From: Agelas oroides
Taxonomy: Eukaryota > Porifera > Demospongiae > Agelasida > Agelasidae
Reading direction: 5' to 3'
Length of the DNA: 64,000 bases
Assembly: GCA_949130485.1 (NCBI GenBank)
Contig: OX422191.1
Location: forward strand, 3,113,840 to 3,177,839
Shown here: positions 12,201 through 24,200 of the stretch, piece after piece
Layout of the letters: each line of letters starts with the position of its first letter
How positions within the stretch are numbered: the first letter of the stretch is position 1
Notes under the pieces: generated by a model
Database searches by the model: none
What the model was told of the DNA's origin: nothing
The model's input: only the letters and a program-made list of their open reading frames with translations
Made by a program: the position numbers and the translations under genes

Positions 12201-15200
12201 AGCAATTGGCTGAAGCACATGAGAAAGAAGATCAGCGTTCTTCATACCCACCGTCCGTGGCTTATGAGCACTGGAGACGGCTTGCTACAACTGAAGTACG
12301 CAATGTTGGTTCTATAGGAGGTAATATCTATCTAGCCAGGGAATGTGGGTTTCCCTCTGACCTCCTTCTTGTACTCGCCACACTTGGAGCCACTGTGAAG
12401 ATTGCAGGTGTAACTGATGAACATCATTCTATTGAAGAGAGGAGCATGTCAATAATGGAATTCTTGCAGGAAGAAGACATTCTTGATGGAACTAACATTA
12501 TCTATGAGGTGAAGATTCCTGTTGCGGTCCAGCAGAACGTCTTTATTCATACATACAAGGTTAGCCATCGACCACAAAATTCTCACCCTGTTGTGAATGC
12601 TGGATTTTCAGCAAAGATTGAGGAAACCGAATTTCATGATGTCTGCATTGTTTTTGGTAACATTGCTAAAAAGATTCACAAAATGTCAACCACTGAGAAA
12701 TGGATGCAAGACAACTGCACTACCATCAACCTAGCTAAGCAGCTATCTAAGCTGTTGCGTGTGCTGGAGAACGAGCTTCAGAGCATCGTTGTTCCAAGAA
12801 CGATTACCAGCCAGCAGTTTCGAGTAGATACAGCCTGCAACTTGTTCTTCAAGTACCTGGTCAAGATGGCATGTGTGTTTCAGCTTCCAGATTGGACTGA
12901 CCTCAGCCAGGTAATGTTGGAGGTTGCTCAAAATCTGTAGCCTCGTTCCCATACAGGTCTCCCCCATTTTTGTTCTTTGGTTTGCATTCAGTGTAATAAA
13001 CGGAAGTGGACACTCTTCCACTTGCATGTGTTATACTGAACACTAACCAAAATTTTAATAGCAAAAAAAGTGGGGGAGGTTTGGGAACGTAGCTACTCAA
13101 TCTGCCAACCTCCAACTACATGTATCATAAAAATTTACTTTTGAGAGAGATGGCTTACTCTAATGTAGGTTGTGATTGTCTAAATAGCTACCGCATGCTT
13201 TGAACACTTTGCAGCTTTTAGTTACTCTTAACAACTTTCTAGCTTCAATAAACTTGGTCATTAATTTTAAAAGTAACAAGCAGTGGCTGTCATTAACTCT
13301 TTTTCCTCCTTCACCTATAGTTGGAATCAGCTCCAAAATCCATCGTCAACGATCGTTTCACTGTCATATCTAGTGGACGCCAGGACTTCTGTGTCTATCG
13401 TGAAGAATTTCCCGTGAGTGAGCCAATTGTCAACCAAAGTGCCTTCTTGCAGGCCACGGGGGAGGCAAAGTACACACAAGACATTGGAAGGCAGGCCCCT
13501 CATCTAAACGGAGTCTACATTTTAAACATGGGAAAGAATGCTCAACCATATGCACAGTTCCAGATAAACACTCCCTCAGACTTGAAGGAGCGGTTTCCAG
13601 AAGTAGTGAGAGTCTTCACTGCTGAGGATTTGAAGGAGCCTACTGGCAAACCAGAAGATGATGTCTATCCCAGGAATAACCTTGGCAGAGGACAGCGTGG
13701 CTTCCCTGGAGACACACTCTTTGCTCAGAAGAAGGTTAGTCATATTCTGGGAGACAAGGTGCTGGGTGCCTGTATTTTTGTAACCACGGTATGTATCAGC
13801 TACCGTTTTTTAGCACATATGCCATACCATTTATGGCTGTGTTTACTGCATGTTTTGCCGGAAAAGAGGCTGAATACTGATAAAAATGCTGGAACTACAC
13901 ATTTCATGTATCATTAGTCATCTTATTTCACTATATACAGGTCTTGTACATTGGTCAACCCGTAGGAATGGTTGTGGCTGAGACAGAAGCAGCAGCACGA
14001 GAGGCAGCCAAGTGGATTCAAGATAACGCCATCACCTACATTGAGCTACCAGCTGTTCTCACACTGAATGACGCTATTGAGAAGAAAAACTTCTTCTATG
14101 ACCACACGACATACTCTAAAGCACCCTACAGGATACTGAAGGTTAAAATAAACAATGTATTCAAAGCTGCTGTAACTTCTTGCTGCTAGTATCTAAAGCC
14201 AGCCTAGTACATTGGTCAACCCGTAGGAATGGTTGTGGCTGAGACAGAAGCAGGCACATAGCATAGGTACAAAGGGCTAGCACTGCAATTTTTAAAAATA
14301 AATCAATTTCAGTTGGGGAGAGCCTGAGTGAGTCCACATTGTAAAAACAGTCAGCTAGGTTGCTTCAAAAATATTTTTAGGTTGTCTCAGTTGCATTAGT
14401 GTGACAAGGAATGTTACCTAATAGGTTTTGTTGAAGTCTATTGAGGAGCTTTTTAGTTAAAAACAGTGTCTTCTTTCAGAAGACCTATTTGGCTACGTTC
14501 CTGGCATTTTTACCATAACCGTGCAACCAAGGAAATCTTACAGGAGGCAGATGTATAATATCAAAGAAACACCAAACCTCACCAGAAATGCTGATTTATA
14601 AGCCTTCTGAAAGGGAGGGGATAAAGGGAGGAGCTTCTCAACTATACAAATTGGCACTTTATCATGCATAACATACACAACAGGCATACTACTGTGTAGC
14701 CTCGTTCCTAACTACTAACTACTAGGCATAGGTTTGATGTTATTTACTGTAAACCACAGTAGGCGCTCATGAATACTGATGTTTTTGCAGAGAGAATGAA
14801 ACATCCGGGATCCAGCTGGGATTTGAACCAGTTCAGTCCAGCTCTGAGAGAGTGAGAATCAGTTGGAATTTGGCTGAGGCCTCTAGGCAATGCTGCTTAT
14901 GTAGCTTGTCTTCCACTCCTCTGCCACGGGTCCAAGTGGCTTAATGGTAAGAGCGTCTGACTAGTATTCAGAAGGTCTTGGGTTCGAATCCCAGCTGGAT
15001 CCCGGATTTTTTTCCGTGGATGTATTTCTCACTCTCTCAGCAAAAACATCAGTAACTACTAGGCATACTACTGAGAGGACCAAACAATGGCTGAAATGTT
15101 GTTACAGTGTGCACACTAGCAGGACTGCATTGCACATGTGTGACTGTACGTATGCTTGATTGTTCACTTGCTTGGACCGCCCACTTACAATAAATTTCAA

Positions 15201-18200
15201 ATGAGCACACAAAATCACAAAGGTTGAATGTCAGTGCAGCTCAACTCAGCTGTGAGAACAAGAGTGAAAGACTAGTACGTACGTAGTGTCAGCGTGAAAG
15301 AGATTGAGAGCAAAGATGACTCAAGTTCAGTGTGTTTGCAGCACACATGACAACCATAATTATAAATTTGGATCTGATGGCTATGTGACAAGGTTGGCTG
15401 CAAGTCACAGATGGCACACTGGCGAAGTTTGCTTCAAGTAAGCATTGTGCATAAACGACAAGCTGGACCACTACCTTTAGTGCAATGCTTAGTCCATGCA
15501 TGTGTAGCCATAGTACATAGGTGCTCTGGGTCAGCATGTGTGGTCACCTACATGTGTACACTATCCTATACTTAAATACAGTAACACATATGTAATTCCT
15601 GCTGCAAGCTAGCTGCTGATGCTGATATGAATGAAAAACTTATCCTATAAAGAAGTTCACAATTAATCAATGACTAGCTAGACATTATCAGCTACACAAT
15701 CATTCATGGAACAAATGGAATGAAGTGTTTCTACGCAATTTTGCACAAGGAAGGGGAACTAATCCCAACAGAAGAGGAATATTGTTATATACCAGGGAGA
15801 TGCTGCATCATCCTTGGGTGTGCCAAAGCAAGTAGCTGATGAAGCAAATCTCACAGCTATAAGGCCCACATTATGGGGTGTTAATTTTTTAACTTAACCA
15901 TATATATACCAATACTATAATATTATAGGTCAGTCGCCCTGAGTCACTGTCTGCTATTGACTGGAGCCCATTTGAGAATGATCCAGACATTGTGGTGGTG
16001 GAAGGCAGTCAGCGTGCAGGGACCCAGTGTCATTTCTACATGGAGACTCAATCAGCCATTGCTTACCCTACTGAGGAGGGAGGAGTCAAATTGTATGCCT
16101 CAACTCAGTCTCCAGATGATGCACAAGGTGTTGTAGCAAACGTCTGCAACCTTCCTGCAAATCAAGTCACAATTGAGGTAAGTCGAGTTTCCATTATTAT
16201 TTCTATTTGTGTTCTATATGCGTACTTAACAACTACTGTTGTTTTCTCGTCATGGTCAGATCACCCGGATTGGTGGTGGCTATGGAGGCAAGGAAGTCCA
16301 GTCCAAGTTTGTAGCAGCCGCTGCAGGTTTCTGTGCTCAGCAACTCCGGCAGCCAGTCCGAGTGGCAACTTTTCGTGTTGAAGATATGCAAATGATAGGG
16401 AAACGCCATACCTACCTTGGAAAATTCAAACTAGCAGCCACTAAAGATGGAAAAATAAAAGCAATGCACATACACTTCTATAGCGATGGTGGCTGTACCT
16501 ATGATGCCACGTTTCCTGTGATGAATCGTGGACTGTTGTGCAGTGACAATGCCTACAATGTCCCAACATTTCTAGCCCAGGGAGACTGTGCTATGACTAA
16601 TAAGGTCACTAGCACTGCCTTTCGCTCATTTGGTGTTATCCAGACCATGTTGATAGTGGAAGCAGCTGTCGAGGCTTTGGCTGATAAGCTTCAAATCCCA
16701 GATGATGTACTGAGAGAGAAGAACTTCTACAAGTTGAATGATTCCACACCGTTTGGCCAACAGCTACACTACTGCAACCTGAGCGGTGTGTGGCAGACCA
16801 TCAAGGAGACCTCAGACTATGAAGCACGCAAGAAAGCAGTCAAGGAATTTAATGAGAACAACCGCTACAAAAAGCGAGGAATTAAGCTGATACCATTGAA
16901 GTTTGGGATCTCAATCATCTACAAGCATATGAATCAAGGTCAGTGTGTACCATGGACTATATAAACTATAAAAGTAATTAGGGCCAGCTTGAAATAAACC
17001 CAACACTCACAAGTTTGTCTGGTGTGTGGGTCAGTTCAGGTTATGCTGTTAAATGCAGTCCCCATGAAAATCAAGGCCACTATAACCAATTCAGAAGTGT
17101 AAAGCCACATGTACTGTGTTAATGCTCTACTTCATAATGCTCACTTATAGCCTCCACCAAGAAAGAACACATGACATCCGATCATGGAATCTGTTCTACA
17201 ATTTGTTCACAGGGTCAGCTGCTATCAGCGTGTACCACCATGATGGTACAGTGTTACTCTCCCATGGAGGAGTGGAAATGGGCCAGGGTCTAAACACTAA
17301 GATGATGCAGATTGCCTCTCAAGAGCTGCACGTCCCAATGGAAATCATAAGGGTGACTCCCAACTCCACAGAGAAGGTATAGCTACAAGTGGAAAATGCT
17401 GAAGTGCAAAACTGAAGTATGGAAGTGAAAAGAAAAGCCTGTCAGTTCAGAATCAGTTTCTAGTGCTTTTCTGACTCACGACTGTGCCTTGTAGCCAAAG
17501 GGTGACTGTCTCCAACGCCGGGTACTGGGTTCCAGTGAGCACTAAACACAGTCATTTAGCATGAGACGGTGACTGTAGTCTTGTCGAGACTACATTGACT
17601 ATTTTCTAGCACTACAATACTTCTGTAACTGATTGAGCCAACACTTATATTTGCATCACTGTCACGACAACATCAAGAGCATAAAGCCCGCATGGTTGGC
17701 CCACTCACTGTTAGTTTGGTTCTGGAAAAACTCACTGTGGCATCATGATAGCGACACTAGCTGCAGTCCGAGTCACAGGATCCGACTCTCACATGGCTGG
17801 GAGACAGTCAACCTTTGGCTACAAGGCCTCGATACGCAAGTCATGAGTCAGTACTAGGCACTGGACAGTGATAGGCGGATTTTCTTCTCACTTCTGTAAT
17901 TCAATTTCCATAAATTCCATACTTCAGTTTCTGTACTTCGGTTTCCACACTTAACTCTTGCTCTATCAGGGCCGGAGCCAGCTATTTTAGACTGGTACGG
18001 CCATTGCGTGAGCTTAAGTTGAATAAGCTAGGGGGGTCTGGGGGCATGCTCCCCCAGGGAAAATTTTTAAAATTAGGCACTCTGAGATTGCTTCTGAGGC
18101 CATGTTTGGGCCAAAATGCTACTAGAATCACCCCACCTGTAGTTTCTGTAGCTAGAGAAGTGATTGAACCGAGCTGCCAGAAATGACCACTACGCACGAC

Positions 18201-21200
18201 ACCCATGTTAGCCCCTCCCCAATTTGCACGCTTGTCTTGCGCTCAAGTATCGCCATAGAAAATTGAGAAGCCTCAATTCTCTCGTCGATACTTTGGATGC
18301 TTGAAGACTTGAAAATGTCCGAAGAAGACCTCTTAGACGCCCCAAGCTACGGCGAACCGCTCGGAGAGGCCATTCTATAACGCATGCGTGAGTTAGAATC
18401 CAAGCGACGCCATTTTTCTCCCTCAAAAACCGGTACGGCCATGGCAGTACCGGCCGTACCATTGCCGCCGGCCCTGTCTATACATGCAAAGCTAAATGAA
18501 GAGTTATTGCCTTAAAAGACTTGTGTTAGAGGCCACATTGCCAAGTGTTCAAGGATACGGACTTCATAGAACTTTAGCTGTGCACTTGTAGACTGACACC
18601 ACCAACATAACTCATGTTTGGAAATACTTGGATAGAATACAAAGTGCATGAAATGCTCAGATGTCCTCATATGCTTAGTTCAGGAGAATTGATAGACCTT
18701 ATGTATAGGAATAGCACAATCTACATAATATGCCTGGAGCATAACACTTGACCACGAACACAGCATAAACTTATCTAAGCACCCACAACTCATAAAGTCG
18801 TCCAAACATATTGTGGAAGACATTTAAACAAGAAACTGTGTGTAGTAAAAATGCAATTTAGTTTTGGTTTTAGGAATAATTATAGTGCTTTGTGTATGCA
18901 ACACATAGGTAATCGAGTAGTCTCGGTCCCAGACCCAAAGCCAATCCCAGTGCGGATTGCTTTCAGTATCGCGTGTGGCATTATACTGGAAGCGATATAC
19001 CCGCTGGATGAGGTCTGGGGACAAGACTAGTAATCGAGATTATCTATTTGTTTACAGATTGCTAATGCAGTAGGTACAGCTGCCTCTACTGGCTCAGACC
19101 TTAATGGAGGGGCTGTAAAGGATGCATGCTCCAAGCTGCGCCAGAGACTTCTTGCACTCCTAAAACAAAAAGGGAAGCCACCATGGTTTGACAAGCCACA
19201 CAAGATGGATCAAGATGGGCTCACCAAATGGCTTGATGTATGTTATGAAGTACAACTACACCCATGTATTTGATGGCTGACATTCGTGGGACAATCATAC
19301 ATGAACAACTAACTTATCCTCAGCTCCTCCCATTTTTTTTGTTGTTGTTGTTCTTTCGTTCGGTACATATTATACAGAAGTGGAAAATAAGCACTCTTCA
19401 GTTTCCGTGTACTATACTGAATGCAAAAGAAGAAGGACAACAACAACACCAAAAAACAGCAGAAGACTGAGGACAAGGCTGTAAATAACTGGCGTTAGCC
19501 AATATATATTAAATATTACAAGGAACATCGTACATTCATCATCCAGATTGATTGTTTTGTTGGAGACGTAATATGAGTCACATATACAGCATATATTAGC
19601 ATACCAGAATTTATTAGTATGGGTTTATGTAACTACGTAGCATATGTGACAGTCCCGTGTAGAAATCGAAGATTATTCCGTCGCATATTTCGATCGGATT
19701 GCTGTGTTTGAAGCGCCGTATCGCTGAACTTCCGTTAAGGGCAGGGCTCATACACGCTTCGTAGATGCATGAATAGCTAACGAAGTGCGTATGAGCCCAG
19801 CCCTTAACGGGATACAGCGCTTTGAACGCCGCAATGCGATCGGAATACGCGACGGAATGATCTTCGGTTTCTACACGGGACTGTCACATATGATAACTCA
19901 TCCGTGTGCACACTAGCAGTGCATTTCTCTTACAGTTCTGAAAGCCAGACTTTCTTTACTGTAGTTATCATGTATATGATGTATAGTGATATTTAACTGT
20001 CGTTGTCACTATCCCGCAGGTGGTACAAACAGCATACTACTCACGTGTTAGTCTAATGTCTGAGGGGTACTTTACCTCACCAGATCTTGATCAGATCAGT
20101 AACGAAAACCCACATGGCAGGGCATTCTACTACTTCAACTATGCTGCTGCTGTATCAGAGGTAGAAGTTGACAGTCTGACCGGAGAATTCATAATCCTTC
20201 GCAGTGATATCGTCTATGATGCTGGCCACAGTTTAAACCCTGCTATTGACACTGGACAGGTATCTGTGTGTATGTGTAGCTTCATTGCCCAATATTATAC
20301 TCCAAGTGAGAAATAAAGGACCAATGTAATTGCCAGGCCAGACAAAGCAAGGGACGTCCAATCTGAATGCATATTGCATTGGTAGTTCTTCTCTAATGGG
20401 TATTGATTAGCGCTGTGTGCTAAGAAATTCTGTCTTCTCTCTGCTTAGATTGAGGGCGGGTTTGTGATGGGGATTGGTAATGTAACCACAGAGGAGCTGG
20501 TCTATGATGAGAAAGGAAGACTGCTGAATGATGGCACGTGGGAGTACAAACCACCCTGCTCCAAGACCATACCTCAGGTAACACTGCACTGCACAGTGAA
20601 GCACTAATCATCTGTAAGGAATCACCTACTTGCATGACATTTGTAATGCAATTGTGTAGTGACTCCCTCGCTGACACATTTGACCATATTTATGGTTGAC
20701 CTGGGCCAGCCTTCTGCAGGTTATTACATGCAATCAGCCTCTAATGCATTTTTACGCACTAGTAGTATGTCAACTGATGGTACGATACTGAGCTATAGAG
20801 CTAGCAGTACAAGTACTACTTATTTCAGGCTTTGCCTACTGCTAAGACAATTAGCTAAACAATAACTATGTATCATATTGCCTCAATCAGATGCCACCTT
20901 GAATAGTCACCACCAGCTGTTGCTGGAATAGATGCTGCCCATGAATAGACACTGCCCTGAAATAGTAGCTGCAAAAAAAAGCAAAATAAATGGCAACCAC
21001 GGCATCTGATCGAGAAAATAGGGTAGTTATACGCTGTCATGCTTCCAGTTTCACTCCTATAGGACTTGAGGGTCACCATTTACCCTGGTGCAAAACATAA
21101 GGAACACTCACGCCCACTTGATCGCATAGACCACCTCACCAGTGAAACTGACAATCCAGTGGAGATTGGTATGTCAATGTTTCAGTGATGCATAATTACA

Positions 21201-24200
21201 AGCATATGTCCTCTAGCTATATCATGGCGTATGGTAGTACGCCATATGTAGGGATGACCCCGAAGAAAATGGCGGCCACATTATAAAGTGCACAAATGAC
21301 ACACTCAAAATGTCTGCGTTAGATTAGTCAAAGGACACACTCAAAATGTCTGCGTTAGATTAGTCAAAGGACACACTCAAAATGTCTGCGTTAGATTAGT
21401 CAAAGGCCTCCATGAGCCATATCAGGCATTATCGAGTGCTTCCATGAGCAACTGGACCGTTAACTTCGCTGGAGAGCATCGCTGAAGTACCAGACCGGCA
21501 AGTCGCTAAAACAGGCAAATCGTCTATCTTCTGACTTCTTCCACCACGATAGCACGATCACGGCTGAAGCTATTACAATGATCCAAACGCAGACAAACAG
21601 CATAAATCACCGGGTATTGCACTCACTACTTATTGTTATCGTAGAACTCGAACTATTCTTCAGTGATTCTCAAGCACTCCGATGTTAATGTTTAGTGCTA
21701 ATACCGTAGACTCTGGTTAATAAGTGCATGCGCTTATAAGTGTAAGTGGTAAGCAAATATGCGCCTAATAGAGGATATGCGCTAAATAAGGAATGCAATG
21801 AAAGCCACACCCTATATAGGCAGCTTGACGACTGTAATATGCAGCGCTATGATGCAGTAGATCGTTAGGCGCGTTCACCTGGCGAGTACCAACGTAAAAT
21901 CAGAAGACTCCATCTTCCTGAAGGAGACCATGATTGTGTATATTCAAGCAGATGCAGGGCTTCACGCGCCTCGTACGGGGCCACGAAGGATGTGGCTTGC
22001 AAGCTTTGTTTGCCAGAAGTAGGAAGAGCCTGTGTATCTTCAGTTGACTTCAGGACGACCATCAATGTGTGCTGCATGTTCTTGATGCAATGGTTTTCAC
22101 TCGATCTCTCGCCACCAGCGTGTACTCTATTTAATGCACATGCGCTTAATAAATGATGCTGTGTACCAGGAAGGAAGCATGCGCCTAATAAATAATATGC
22201 GCCTAATAGCAAGGTGCGCCTAACAACCAGAGTTTACGGTACGCCATTTTGTTAGAATAACATTATTCATAGCAAGTATGCCCCAGGAGCATGTGTTTGT
22301 AGATATACCTACCGTGATAAGATGAAGCCTGCATGCAACAGCCAAGGTCAGGTGGTATAACGCAAAACACAGAGAGGAGATGTGTGCATGTTTCCAGAAG
22401 AAGTGTTATAAGTATGTATTGCTAGAGCTGCTGTAAATGAAAGTGCATGTGAGGACTCCACACACTGAGCACGTGTAGTTTGCAAGTGCAGCAGTTTCTA
22501 CTTCCATCAGCTTAGACTAATAGCTGAAGTCATTCTGTAACTTGATTGGTCAATTGCTAGTCCTATAACTCACCTAGACACTATGTACTTGATAGTTCAC
22601 ATTCAACACCAGTTGGCTATTTAGAACACTAGCTGGCAATTTAGAACACTAGCTGGCAATTTAGAACACTAGCTGGCAATTTAGAACACCAGTTGGCTAT
22701 TTAGAACACTAGCTGGCAACTTAGAACACTAGCCACTGATATTCAGTTTTCCATTTCCAAATTTCAAATTTCACCGTTTCTTGTGTGTTAGGTCATTTAC
22801 AACATAGTACATCTTGCATGTTTACGTAGAGTTGATGGTAGCATTTGACTGGTGTCTTCTTAAGTTCCTCCTTTTGTGTTGTAACTATTGGTTTCACCGA
22901 AAAACTTGCCATAGACTTTGTCCCTACAGAGGTCACATAGTATCCAGTCATAAGACACCATTACAACAACAGTTTGGCTGTGAGTAGCTATACTCTAAAT
23001 CAGTTTGACACCACATGGAACAGCGTCAGGGATCTATGGAATTTATAAGCCCGTGCAAAGCCTCATAAAACCTGTGCGCTTTGCACTTAGGTTTTATGAT
23101 GCTTTGCTTCGGCTTCTAAACCCTGTAGATAAAGAAGTTTGACGTTTGGATTTACAATTCCACTTGGAAGTATTTGAATATTCTTTGTTCTTTGCGAACA
23201 GCAAAGTTCTATACTTTCATACTTTACAGACCATGCATCCTCACCTCGGCTCTTAACATTCCTAAAAAACAAAGCAAAAAACAAAAACAGGAACAAGTCA
23301 CAAAAAGTTTTCTGAATGAAAACAAGCGCATGTAGGGATGGAACCCTCAAAAACCAGCCAAACTAGATGGGAATGACACCACAATACTTTCACAACATCA
23401 CTACATCTTGTGCCATTTTGCAAACTGCACACACCACAAAACCCTCTACATGCTCATTAGCCTATCCACAACCACTAAACAAACACGGCACTCAGCGCTG
23501 CTCACTCAACAGCCTTCCACATAAAAGACAATCCGTATCTGCTATGTTCAGCAACAATAAAATTTCAAAACATAACTTACACTCTAACATGCCATACCGA
23601 CCCAGCATTGCTCATGCACTCCACAGCTTCTGCATACAAGACAGACCATATCTACCATGTTCAGTAGCAACTACATTGCAGCCACCCACAACATAACTCA
23701 CTCTCCGTGCACATCAACATGCACTCCCCACCCAGCACTACCCACCCCACTGCCTCAACCCTCCTATGCACATAACTAACACAAGGCATAGCTAGTTGGC
23801 AAAATGGCACAAGATGTAGTGATGTTGTGAAAGTATTGTGGTGTCATTCCCATCTAGTTTGGCTGGTTTTGAGGGTTCCATCCCTACATGTGCTTGTTTT
23901 CATTCAGAAAACTTTTTTGGGACTTTGTAGCTAGAGATGGACAAAACCGATTGCTTAACTCCGATTGCTTAAGGTTACGATCAACTAGTTCGAAACCTGT
24001 GAAATGCATACAAGGGCCAATTGTTTACGTAAGCAATTATAGTCGACATAGTACACAATAATTATTTATTGGGGAAGCTGCACAAACGCGCATCCCCCAA
24101 CTCACTGGCAATGCTCGAGGCCTTGCCGTATTTTGAAGGCAGAGCGCTTATCCTTGCGCCAAATATAAGGCAAGGAAAGCGTTTCTTCTGTGTTCTGGTG

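Noticed and set aside
14935-15010. Functional tRNA gene
   Set aside because: The acceptor stem does not pair and the sequence continues into SINE body and a T-run shared with other copies.
18004-18462. Frames on both strands within intron 11
   Set aside because: They lie wholly inside a hAT-like MITE and lack transposase features.
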